A program made the position numbers and the translations under genes. From contig JAUYOU010000044.1 of NCBI GenBank assembly GCA_030697855.1, positions 1 through 25,646 of the forward strand: 25,646 nt of DNA, in the 5' to 3' direction. Shown here piece by piece: positions 7,201 through 14,453 of the stretch (its first letter is position 1; each line of letters opens with the position of its first letter). The notes beneath the pieces are model-generated. The model was not told the origin of the DNA. It did not search any database and saw nothing but the letters and a program-made list of their open reading frames with translations. The DNA comes from a bacterium. GTDB taxonomy: Bacteria > Patescibacteriota > Minisyncoccia > JACQLN01.

Positions 7201-7914
7201 TTATGTTCTCGCGTAGCTTCTGGTTGCTAGTATCTTGGCTTTCTCCCATGGAGTGAACATACCAAATCGAGCATAAGACAGCTGATCTAGGAGTATATTC
7301 CCTATTGGAGTTATTTCAAATTTGGAAGGAAAAGATCCTATGGTTTTTATGGTATTAAGTAATATTGTTTCAACCTCGTTTTTTCTGTAGGCTATTTGCC
7401 ATGGCTCATTTCCTTTCCATCTCACATAAGTCTTTATAGTTTCTGAAAGAATGGATTCATATTTGTCATCGGCCATTCTTATCGCAGTTTTGGCTGCAAC
7501 GGATCGGCAAACAATTGCAGATTCTATAGCATTGGAAAAAGCTTGGCGAAATTCTTTTTCAGCGTGCCAGCCTAGGTCTATCAAGGCGTTTACTCTAAAT
7601 AATCCAAGCACAGAACCCGCAAAGGATTGGGCTGTACCGAGGCCCTTTTTGAAAATTTCGTTACTTAATAGCTCAACCCACTTATGACCTCCCCAGTCTG
7701 GTCTTAGCGAGAGAGCTACAACAATTCTTGCAGTTGTTTCAACACCTAGATTGTTTAGACAATACTGTAATATTTTGAGGCGTTGGTTATTGGTTTTTTC
7801 TTCATCTTGATCTAATAAATCATGAGCAATTAATTGTTCAAATATAATTATCAAATCTTCTGGAGTATTATCTCCAAACAAAACCTTCCCAATTTCTTTT
7901 GTGAGAACGTTCAT
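7201..7914 (-). CDS. Hypothetical protein with its own promoter and terminator
   Basis: The 237-residue soluble protein is unrecognised. It is predominantly alpha-helical, with no signal peptide or membrane segment; repeated amphipathic stretches of about 30 residues could make a HEAT-like solenoid, but I cannot show repeats. I choose the ATG at 7914 because GAGGAG (7921-7926 complement) lies 6 nt upstream. The frame is open to an ATG at 7974, but that start has no Shine-Dalgarno and would translate the leader hairpins. It sits between ftsW and murG with a consensus promoter, a structured leader and a terminator, so it is an independent unit inside the murein block. Functional linkage to the wall is unproven. 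Confidence 0.72.
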   Translation of the reverse strand: MNVLTKEIGKVLFGDNTPEDLIIIFEQLIAHDLLDQDEEKTNNQRLKILQYCLNNLGVETTARIVVALSLRPDWGGHKWVELLSNEIFKKGLGTAQSFAGSVLGLFRVNALIDLGWHAEKEFRQAFSNAIESAIVCRSVAAKTAIRMADDKYESILSETIKTYVRWKGNEPWQIAYRKNEVETILLNTIKTIGSFPSKFEITPIGNILLDQLSYARFGMFTPWEKAKILATRSYART

Positions 7915-7920
7915 AACACT

Positions 7921-7972
7921 CTCCTCTCGAAGGTTTATTCCCTCTCGGGAATGTGGGTCTCCTCTCGGAGAC
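7921..7972 (-). promoter_or_regulatory. Leader with three tandem GAGA-loop hairpins, last one carrying the Shine-Dalgarno
   Basis: Reading the minus strand, GTCTCC-GAGA-GGAGAC (7972-7957) and ATTCCC-GAGA-GGGAAT (7952-7937) are perfect 6-bp stems closed by GNRA-type GAGA loops. CTTC-GAGA-GGAG (7932-7921) is a third, 4-bp stem with one G-U pair. The 3' side of the third contains the GAGGAG Shine-Dalgarno of the gene starting at 7914. Spacing between the units is about 18-20 nt. This suggests control of translation by a protein or by ribosome access. Confidence 0.6.
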
Positions 7973-7996
7973 ATTTTTGTGAAGGAACTTGGCTTG

Positions 7997-8025
7997 AGTC
8001 TAAAACATAAAGATAGTTATGTCAA
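7997..8025 (-). promoter_or_regulatory. Sigma-70-type promoter of the hypothetical gene
   Basis: On the minus strand a perfect TTGACA (8025-8020), a 17-nt spacer and TAGACT (8002-7997). The -35 lies just outside the ftsW stop codon at 8028. The predicted start gives a leader of about 75 nt that contains the three hairpins. Confidence 0.65.
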
Positions 8026-8027
8026 AT

Positions 8028-9119
8028 TTAGCTTTTTCTAGCCACATTAGCCACCATACCAATGGCAGCAAGCTCTATTGCCAAAGCTGTGCCACCATAG
8101 CTTATAAACGGCAAAGGGATGCCTGTAAAAGGAATCATTCCCAATATGCCTAGAGTGTTTATAAATGCCTGCAGGCCTATCCAAGCTACTATACCTATAA
8201 CCAAGTATCTTGAAAAAACATCTTTAGAAAGTGAGGCTATTTTAATTCCACTTAAAATCCAAATTAAATAAGTTAATAGAACTAGCACAGAACCAATAAA
8301 TCCAAGTTCTTCCGAAACCACAGCAAAAACAGAATCCCCAATTGTTTCTGGTAAATAATTATATTTTTGGATTCCTTTGCCTAGTCCCAAGCCAAAAATT
8401 TCTCCCGAGCCTATGCCAATTAAAGCTTGTTTAAGTTGATAACCCGAACCGGCTAGGTCTCTGTCTGGATTAAGAAACGAAGTAAATCTTTCTTTGCGAT
8501 ATGGCTCTACGGCAATTAAAGTGGCCATTAAAACTAGGCCAGTTAAAAAAACTAAGCCCATAGTTTTTAAATCGGAACCTGCCATAAAGTACATTACAAA
8601 AGCAGTAGAACAAATTACCAAAAAACTTCCAAAATCTGGTTGTAAAATTACGAGCCCACAAATTATCCCCGTCCACAACAAGAAAGGGAAAATCATTACG
8701 GGTTTTTTAATTTTATCTTTTTTTGATTCTAACCAATGAGCCAAATATACAACCAAGGCTAATTTTGCAAATTCAGCGGGTTGAAACGAAAATCCAAAAA
8801 GGCTTATCCATCTTTTGGCGCCTAGTGCACCAAAACCTATTTTAGGTACAAAAACCAAACCCAGTAAAATTATGGCAAAAATTAATGCGGGTAACCCAAA
8901 TTTTTTGAGTATAGATATATCAATTTTATAAAAAAAGAAAAAAGCCAAAAGACCTATACCTAAACCATATATTATTTGATGTTTAAAATAATAAAAACTT
9001 TCGCCATGGTTAGATTGCGATAACGGTATAGAAGCATTGGTCATAACAGCTATACCAAGTAAAACTAAAAAAGCGGTAGCCATTATAAATGTTGTTGCCG
9101 CTTTACTATGGTTTCTCAT
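8028..9119 (-). CDS. ftsW: FtsW/RodA SEDS glycosyltransferase (FtsW type)
   Basis: The 363-residue polytopic protein polymerises lipid II into glycan strands at the septum, working with a class B penicillin-binding protein. The sequence alternates hydrophobic helices with the SEDS hallmarks: AKRWISLFGFSFQPAEFAK after the fourth helix, the large loop FLNPDRDLAGSGYQLKQALIGIGSG, YLPETIGDSVFAVVSEELGFIG, and the terminal PLPFISYGGTALAIELAAIGMVANV. The catalytic Asp of the family lies in the large loop. Context between mraY/D-aminoacylase and murG favours FtsW over RodA, but one SEDS protein may serve both jobs here. It starts 1 nt after the D-aminoacylase stop, so they share a transcript. Length is compact but complete. 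Confidence 0.92.
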   Translation of the reverse strand: MRNHSKAATTFIMATAFLVLLGIAVMTNASIPLSQSNHGESFYYFKHQIIYGLGIGLLAFFFFYKIDISILKKFGLPALIFAIILLGLVFVPKIGFGALGAKRWISLFGFSFQPAEFAKLALVVYLAHWLESKKDKIKKPVMIFPFLLWTGIICGLVILQPDFGSFLVICSTAFVMYFMAGSDLKTMGLVFLTGLVLMATLIAVEPYRKERFTSFLNPDRDLAGSGYQLKQALIGIGSGEIFGLGLGKGIQKYNYLPETIGDSVFAVVSEELGFIGSVLVLLTYLIWILSGIKIASLSKDVFSRYLVIGIVAWIGLQAFINTLGILGMIPFTGIPLPFISYGGTALAIELAAIGMVANVARKS

Positions 9120-9120
9120 T

Positions 9121-10701
9121 TTAAAATCCTTTTTTTAATATCTGCCCTGCCAAAACACCAGAAAAACCAGATTCATTTAATGCGATTTTGCCATTTACCA
9201 AAACATTTTTAATACCAGTTGGGTATTTTAACGGATTTTCGAATGTAGAATTGTCTTTAATGTTATTAGGGTCGAATACAACAATGTCTGCAAAAAAATC
9301 TTTTGCTATAACTCCTCTGCCCTTTAATCCCATCCATTCGGCTGGTTTTGCAGACATTTTATAAACAGCTTCTTCTATGGTTAAAACTTTTTTTTCTTTA
9401 ACGTAACGTTCTAAAATTTTTGCGGTTGTGCCAAAAGAACGCGGGTGCGGTACGGCACTTCGTTGCTTAACCTCATCGTTGTAGCCCGAACCATCCGAAG
9501 CAATAATACTGGCAGGATGTTTTAATAATTCCTGAAAAACAGTCTCATCTATATCGTTCCAAAATACTGTAACTTGGTCTCGTGCGGCAAGTAGTAAATT
9601 TAAAATAGCTTCGGCACCTGTTGTATTTTGGTCGCGAGCAATTTGAGCAAGGCTTTTACCCACAAAAAGTTGCCCTAAAGCGCTTGTAGCAATGGTTATT
9701 TTTTCGTATGGGTAGTTTTTGCTTTCTATATCGCGGACTATTTTTTCGTGCGTGCCACTATTTTTTATTTTTTTTATAAGATCGTCTTTACCGCCAACTA
9801 TTGCCCATTCCGGCAGTAAAAGATAAAGAATAATAGCCGAAGCAGTATATGGGTAAACGTCAAAGCTTAAATTTGTTCCACTTCTTGAAGCTACATCTAT
9901 CATACGTAAAAGTTTTTCGGCAGAAGACGTATTTTTTTCGCCTAGCATTTTTAAGTGGCTTATTTTTGCCTTAACCGGAGCATGATGTAAAAAACCCAAA
10001 ACTTCGTTAAGCGAAGCATATATTTCTGGCCCTTCATTTCTTAAATGAAAAGATGCCACACTATTAGAAAATCTTGTTGTGGTTAGTAATTTAATAATTT
10101 CTTCTTCGGAAGCTAGCCTCTCGTGGCTATAAGCTAAGCCAATTGAAAGCCCATAAGAGCCTTCGGTTAAAGATCTTTTTAAAAGAGAAATTACCTGTAT
10201 TTCTTCTTTGGGTGTTAAAGGACGAACAGAGTCGCCAACAAAATCTCTTCTTATGGTAGCGTGCCCTGTAAGTGTGGCTACGTTTATACTGGTTTTTCTT
10301 TTTACAAGTGTGTCTAAAAATTCTGCCATACTAGACCAGTTAATATTTGTACCGGACGTACTCGCCCATTTTTGAATAGACGACAAGGAGCCTTTAAGTA
10401 AAGGAGCTAAAGACGAACCACATTGTCCCATCAAAATAGTAGTTATTCCTTGGCGGACCATGCTTTCTAATACATTGTCATTTAAAATACTGCCATAGCT
10501 ATCGGAATGGTTTTGAACATCTACAAAGCCAGGAGATACTACCATCCCAGTGGCGTCTATTTCGGTTTTAGCTTTTGTTTTGGCAAGGTTTCCAATCTCA
10601 AAAATTTTATCGCCAACAATACCAACGTCTGCTTTAAAAGCTGAGCGCTTACCAGTACCATCCACAATAGAACCATTTTTTATGAGGATATCGAATGCCA
10701 T
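9121..10701 (-). CDS. N-acyl-D-amino-acid deacylase (D-aminoacylase) family amidohydrolase
   Basis: The 526-residue TIM-barrel amidohydrolase belongs to the D-aminoacylase branch, which hydrolyses N-acyl-D-amino acids. Visible marks are the N-terminal beta sandwich (LIKNGSIVDGTG), the SPGFVDVQNHSD strand, the characteristic Cys in GQCGSSLAP (C94), HLRNEG, ISHLK, and the late DGSGYN followed by RSFGTT. The first metal-binding strand reads Q63-N-H65 where the family normally has H-x-H, so one ligand of the weakly held metal is changed while the Cys/His site looks intact. Placement between mraY and ftsW suggests turnover of D-amino-acid compounds from wall peptides; this is inference. Its start follows an extended -10 by 7 nt without a Shine-Dalgarno. 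Confidence 0.87.
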   Translation of the reverse strand: MAFDILIKNGSIVDGTGKRSAFKADVGIVGDKIFEIGNLAKTKAKTEIDATGMVVSPGFVDVQNHSDSYGSILNDNVLESMVRQGITTILMGQCGSSLAPLLKGSLSSIQKWASTSGTNINWSSMAEFLDTLVKRKTSINVATLTGHATIRRDFVGDSVRPLTPKEEIQVISLLKRSLTEGSYGLSIGLAYSHERLASEEEIIKLLTTTRFSNSVASFHLRNEGPEIYASLNEVLGFLHHAPVKAKISHLKMLGEKNTSSAEKLLRMIDVASRSGTNLSFDVYPYTASAIILYLLLPEWAIVGGKDDLIKKIKNSGTHEKIVRDIESKNYPYEKITIATSALGQLFVGKSLAQIARDQNTTGAEAILNLLLAARDQVTVFWNDIDETVFQELLKHPASIIASDGSGYNDEVKQRSAVPHPRSFGTTAKILERYVKEKKVLTIEEAVYKMSAKPAEWMGLKGRGVIAKDFFADIVVFDPNNIKDNSTFENPLKYPTGIKNVLVNGKIALNESGFSGVLAGQILKKGF

Positions 10702-10708
10702 TATCTTT

Positions 10709-10717
10709 ATTTTATCA
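10709..10717 (-). promoter_or_regulatory. Extended -10 of the D-aminoacylase gene, probably leaderless
   Basis: The minus strand reads TGATAAAAT, 7 nt (AAAGATA) before the ATG at 10701. There is no Shine-Dalgarno. It lies between the terminator at 10741-10763 and the gene, and would restart transcription of the D-aminoacylase-ftsW pair. Confidence 0.48.
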
Positions 10718-10732
10718 TAAAATCACCATTAA

Positions 10733-10763
10733 AATAAAAATCCCCGATGAATATTTTCGGGGA
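10733..10763 (-). terminator. Terminator after the 102-aa membrane gene
   Basis: Arms TCCCCGA (10741-10747) and TCGGGGA (10757-10763). On the minus strand the stem is followed by a T-rich run (complement of 10731-10740). It begins 7 nt past the stop at 10771. Confidence 0.85.
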
Positions 10764-10770
10764 TATATCT

Positions 10771-11079
10771 TTATAAATTTACGGATTCGTCGAGACGGGT
10801 TTTTTTCCATCTGATAAGCATTGCTATATTTGGCTCGCAGTCTATATAAAGATGTGTTGCTGCAAATTCTTGTTCTGCTTTTATGAGGTCTTTAAATAAT
10901 TTTTCTACTTTTTCTCTGTTTAGCACGAGTTCTAAGTCCCCAGGCATTGAAGTAAAAAAAGGAAAGAATTCCTCTCTGAGATCACATACGTTCATTGTGG
11001 CATTAAGTGCTCTTATGTCTATTTTAAACATATGAATAGTCCATAGTATTGCAAACAATATTGCTAAAAGTGGAAGCAT
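10771..11079 (-). CDS. Small hypothetical membrane-anchored protein
   Basis: The 102-residue protein has one N-terminal hydrophobic segment (about 1-18, LLAILFAILW) and then a soluble, charged, helical remainder with two Cys (residues 32 and 82). No family is recognised. The start is firm: AGGAGGT (complement of 11085-11091), an almost perfect anti-16S match, lies 5 nt before the ATG. The gene has its own promoter (-35 across the mraY stop codon) and its own terminator, so like the gene at 7201 it is a self-contained cassette between two murein genes. Its membrane anchor is compatible with a role at the envelope, but the sequence itself does not show one. Confidence 0.72.
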   Translation of the reverse strand: MLPLLAILFAILWTIHMFKIDIRALNATMNVCDLREEFFPFFTSMPGDLELVLNREKVEKLFKDLIKAEQEFAATHLYIDCEPNIAMLIRWKKTRLDESVNL

Positions 11080-11117
11080 AAACTACCTCCTAGTTTTGTT
11101 AAAAGAGCATTTAAAGC

Positions 11118-11146
11118 AATTTATCAGATATGGCTAAAACTGTCTA
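11118..11146 (-). promoter_or_regulatory. Sigma-70-type promoter of the 102-aa gene
   Basis: On the minus strand TAGACA (11146-11141; 5 of 6 to TTGACA), a 17-nt spacer and TAAATT (11123-11118), with TG one base upstream of the -10 as in extended promoters. The -35 overlaps the mraY stop codon (11144-11146). Confidence 0.6.
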
Positions 11147-12190
11147 TTTACCTATTAACTGTATTATTATACCAAAAGCTGCCATAACTGCCGATATTAT
11201 CCAAAATCTTTCGGTAACTTTGGTTTCGGGCCAACCCTTAGCTTGGAAATGATGATGAATTGGAGCCGAGAGAAAAACTTTTTTACCGCCGCGCAGTTTT
11301 TTGCTTAAAACTTGAATAATAACCGAAGCTGATTCCACCATAGGCACAAACGCTATAAGAGGTAAAACTAAGGCGGCGTTGGTTAGTAAGGCAATAACTG
11401 CCAAAGTTATGCCGAGGGGCATAGCGCCGGTGTCGCCCATAAAAAATCTGGCTGGGTGTATGTTAAACCACAAAAAAGAAAGTAAAGCTCCAACAATTAC
11501 TGCACAAAATACGGTAAGTTCGTATTTGCCTTCAAAAAAAGCAATTAAACCATAACTCGCAAAAGCTGTTAACATTAATCCGCCAGCTAAACCATCTAAA
11601 CCGTCCGATTCGTTAACAGAAAAAGATGTTGCCACGATAATAAAAGCGGCAAAAGGTATGTACCAACTGCCTATATCAAAGTTCCCTAGAAATGGAACCT
11701 TAACCGTTGTCCAATCCAATTTAAAATAAAACCAAAGAGCGCCAATTATAGCTACAACTGTATACAGCAATAAACGATGACGCATTTTTAAGCCACCGCC
11801 CTTTGGACCTATTTTAAATACACCCAACAAGTCGTCGCCTAAACCAATAATTGCCGAAAATATCATAATACCTATTGGTAAAAGTGTTTGAGGCCGAGAT
11901 AAAAAACTTAAACCAGCTGCCAAACTATTTGGCATAAATTCTTTTAGTACAGCGAGCCCAATAATTAAAATTAATGTAGTTAACCAAATAATGACACCGC
12001 CCATTGTAGGGGTGCCTTCTTTATCTTTATGCATGGAAGCAAAAACAGGCGCTCCTTCTGTGCGTATTTGTTTGCCTAAACGATATTTATATAAAATATT
12101 TGTCCACCATGGAGTTAAAATCATAGCCACGGCAAAAGCCCCAAAAGCTAAGGTTAAAATTCTGGCAACTTGAAATGAAATATCTAGCAT
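11144..12190 (-). CDS. mraY: MraY, phospho-MurNAc-pentapeptide translocase
   Basis: The 348-residue integral membrane enzyme joins UDP-MurNAc-pentapeptide to undecaprenyl phosphate, giving lipid I, the substrate of MurG. About ten hydrophobic helices are present. Motifs in order are KEGTPTMGG (57-65), the Asp pair GLGDDLLGVFK (D119/D120), NESDGLDGLAGG (193-204, usually N.TDGLDG), GDTGAMPLG (252-260) and the PIHHHFQAKGWPETKV segment with the His triad at 312-314. All catalytic Asp positions of the family are kept. It starts 1 nt after the carboxypeptidase stop and is thus coupled to scpAB-carboxypeptidase upstream. The promoter of the following unrelated gene overlaps its stop codon. Confidence 0.97.
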   Translation of the reverse strand: MLDISFQVARILTLAFGAFAVAMILTPWWTNILYKYRLGKQIRTEGAPVFASMHKDKEGTPTMGGVIIWLTTLILIIGLAVLKEFMPNSLAAGLSFLSRPQTLLPIGIMIFSAIIGLGDDLLGVFKIGPKGGGLKMRHRLLLYTVVAIIGALWFYFKLDWTTVKVPFLGNFDIGSWYIPFAAFIIVATSFSVNESDGLDGLAGGLMLTAFASYGLIAFFEGKYELTVFCAVIVGALLSFLWFNIHPARFFMGDTGAMPLGITLAVIALLTNAALVLPLIAFVPMVESASVIIQVLSKKLRGGKKVFLSAPIHHHFQAKGWPETKVTERFWIISAVMAAFGIIIQLIGK

Positions 12191-12191
12191 A

Positions 12192-13193
12192 TTATTGTTG
12201 TGTATTATTAGGCCAAGACCAAGCTTCTTCTACCCACTTTATAGCTTTTCTTATTTGGCTAAAGCGATCGTTAGATCCTAATACTAAATAAATAATTTCT
12301 GTATTGTTTGAACTTGTTGTTACTAAAACCATATTCCCTAATGCTCTGTTTGTAAAACCGGTTTTCCCACCAATAATATTAGGGTATTCGCCTAAAAACG
12401 GATTAGTTGATTTAAAATTATGGATAGCTATAGCGTTTAAAGATTTGGTATTGTAATTTTGCATTTTCAAGATGTTCCAAATCAAAACATATTTAGGGTT
12501 CTCTCTTAAATATTTTATAAATTTAGAAAAATCATTGGCTGTAGTAAAAGAATCTATATCTTCTAAACCAGCTGGATCTATGAAATTGGAATGAAGCAAA
12601 CCTAAGTCGTTAAATTTTAAATTCATCATTCTTACAAATTCTCTAACGGGCGAGGCATTGGCTTTGGCTTCGGGGTTGGTTTGTAATTTTCCGCCAACAT
12701 GCTCGGCTAAAGCATAAGCAGCATCATTGGAAGATTCTAAAAGTGCTGCTGCTAGTAAATCTTTTATGGTAAGCACTTCTCCTTCTTTTAAATTACCGCT
12801 ATTCCCTTCATTTCTAATTGCTTTTGCCGAAACTGATGTTGTTTCTTGTGGGTCGACATAATCCAAAACAATGGCAGCTGTTATTAATTTTGTTAAAGAA
12901 GCAATTGGCCTAGGTTCTTCTGCGTTTTTTGAATAATAATTAAAATCTTCTTTAAAATCCCAAATCAGCATCGAGGTTGCATCTGTTTCTATATCTGGAA
13001 TTTCCAAATTTCTTTCTGGAACAATTTTGATAACAACAGGAATGGTTTGTTTTTTACTGTTATTAAAAGTTAAGGCTGGGCTATTAAAATAAGCACTAGC
13101 CGCCATATATTTTGGCGTGCCAACTTGGTACGACAAAAGTAGCGTAGGAACAATAACAAACGCACCAATTAAGATATATAAAATTTGCCGCAT
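12192..13193 (-). CDS. D-alanyl-D-alanine carboxypeptidase (S11, PBP5/6-like)
   Basis: The 333-residue protein has an N-terminal membrane helix (about 5-22) and a penicillin-binding fold outside the membrane. The three active-site motifs are complete: S99-L-T-K102, S154-S-N156 and K277-T-G279. The family removes the terminal D-Ala from pentapeptides and so controls cross-linking. It is shorter than E. coli DacA because the C-terminal beta domain and amphipathic anchor are missing, so the N-terminal helix probably holds it in the membrane. The start overlaps the scpB stop by one base (TAATG), implying translational coupling. No candidate lipoprotein Cys is seen. Confidence 0.93.
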   Translation of the reverse strand: MRQILYILIGAFVIVPTLLLSYQVGTPKYMAASAYFNSPALTFNNSKKQTIPVVIKIVPERNLEIPDIETDATSMLIWDFKEDFNYYSKNAEEPRPIASLTKLITAAIVLDYVDPQETTSVSAKAIRNEGNSGNLKEGEVLTIKDLLAAALLESSNDAAYALAEHVGGKLQTNPEAKANASPVREFVRMMNLKFNDLGLLHSNFIDPAGLEDIDSFTTANDFSKFIKYLRENPKYVLIWNILKMQNYNTKSLNAIAIHNFKSTNPFLGEYPNIIGGKTGFTNRALGNMVLVTTSSNNTEIIYLVLGSNDRFSQIRKAIKWVEEAWSWPNNTQQ

Positions 13194-13738
13194 TAGTTTT
13201 GAAGTAGTTTTTCTGTTTTAGACACTTCCAATTTTAACTCGTTATACTTTGGTAATTCGTGTTCTTTCTCTAAGCCTAGTTTTTTTAAAGCACCTAAAGA
13301 TATTTGGTATGTTTGAGGTTTTGCTGAATCATTTTTATCTATTAAACCTCTTAATGTTAAATTTCTTAAAGCATGGGCTGAATTTACACCCCTTAATACC
13401 TCTACTTCATTTTTAGAGACCGGTCCACGGTATGCTACAACAGCTAAAACTTCTAAACTAGCAGGGGTTAATTCTTCTTGGATCTCGCTCTTTACAAGTT
13501 TTTCTATATATTCGGAAGATTCTTTGCTAGAAACCATTTGCCATTTATCATCTTTGTTAATAAGTTTTATTCCCCTAGTTGAAAGATTATTTTTTAAATT
13601 TTCTAAGGTCAACAAAATATCATTAGCCGAAGTAGATGTTATTTCTGCTAGTTTTTTTATACTTACTGATTCTCCATAAGCAAAAAGAACGCTTTCCAGA
13701 ACTTGTTCCAAGTTTTCTATATTTGTTGATTTTGCCAT
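13193..13738 (-). CDS. scpB: ScpB, SMC-complex kleisin partner
   Basis: The 181-residue protein consists of the two winged-helix domains of ScpB. The VLESVLFAYGESVSIKKLAEI opening, the helix-turn-helix segments and the central ELTPASLEVLAVVAYRGPVSKNEVEVLRG stretch with the family signature are clear. ScpB dimers bind ScpA and bridge SMC heads in the chromosome-condensing complex. Its first 22 nt overlap the end of scpA, and its stop overlaps the next start. The scpA-scpB order is the usual one; fusion with a carboxypeptidase gene and mraY in the same transcript would tie chromosome segregation to wall growth. Confidence 0.95.
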   Translation of the reverse strand: MAKSTNIENLEQVLESVLFAYGESVSIKKLAEITSTSANDILLTLENLKNNLSTRGIKLINKDDKWQMVSSKESSEYIEKLVKSEIQEELTPASLEVLAVVAYRGPVSKNEVEVLRGVNSAHALRNLTLRGLIDKNDSAKPQTYQISLGALKKLGLEKEHELPKYNELKLEVSKTEKLLQN

Positions 13739-14424
13739 CTTAATTTTATATCTTCAAAATTTGAACTTTGTTCGGCTGTAATTTTTGCACGCTTTAACAA
13801 TTCTAACACAGAAAGAAATGTTATTAATCTTGCTTCTGGGTTAGCGGAATCGGTAATTTGGGAAAAATTTAACTCTATTTTTTCTTTAATATTTTTTTCT
13901 AAATCTGCTATTTTTTCTTCTAAAGAAACTTTTTCCACCAACTGAGCCTGAGGAATTCTTTGAGGCAAAGTTATAGTGCTTATTAAATTACTTAAAGACA
14001 AAGCCAAAAATTCTCCCGTTAGTTTTTTAGGAAAATAAAAAACAGGTTCTATGTTGTTTAAATATGTTCGGTTATAGTATCTGTTACCTTGTATATCTAG
14101 CTTATGAATTCCTTTTGCAAGTTCCTTATATTTTTGATACTCGGCTAACTGATCTTTTAGGCTTTGAATATCTTTTTCTTCTTCTTCGGTAAGTTTTAAA
14201 AATGGCAAAAGCGCACGCGATTTTATTAAAGTTAAACGCCCCGCAATATTTAAAAAATTGGCCATATCTTCCATAGCCAAGTTAGTAGAGTTTTTTAAAT
14301 AATCTAAAAATTGACCAGCGACTTCGGCTAAAGATATTTCGGTTATTTCTAATTTTTTAGATTCTATAAGTTGGTGTAATAAATCTAATGGACCTTCGAA
14401 TTTTGCTAGTTTAAGTTGATACAT
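13717..14424 (-). CDS. scpA: ScpA, kleisin subunit of the SMC complex
   Basis: The 235-residue kleisin begins with the diagnostic LAKFEGPLDLLHQLIESKKLEI and goes on with EISLAEVAGQFLDYL and the helix containing AGRLTLIKSRALLP. The N-terminal helices contact the SMC neck. The C-terminal winged helix contacting the SMC cap ends at residue 235, with RLITFLSVLELLKRAKI visible. The middle is lysine- and glutamate-rich. It is on the short side for the family but complete. It starts 29 nt after the aspS stop with no clear Shine-Dalgarno. Confidence 0.95.
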   Translation of the reverse strand: MYQLKLAKFEGPLDLLHQLIESKKLEITEISLAEVAGQFLDYLKNSTNLAMEDMANFLNIAGRLTLIKSRALLPFLKLTEEEEKDIQSLKDQLAEYQKYKELAKGIHKLDIQGNRYYNRTYLNNIEPVFYFPKKLTGEFLALSLSNLISTITLPQRIPQAQLVEKVSLEEKIADLEKNIKEKIELNFSQITDSANPEARLITFLSVLELLKRAKITAEQSSNFEDIKLRWQNQQI

Positions 14425-14453
14425 TTTTATCGAAACATAAAATTTTATACAAA

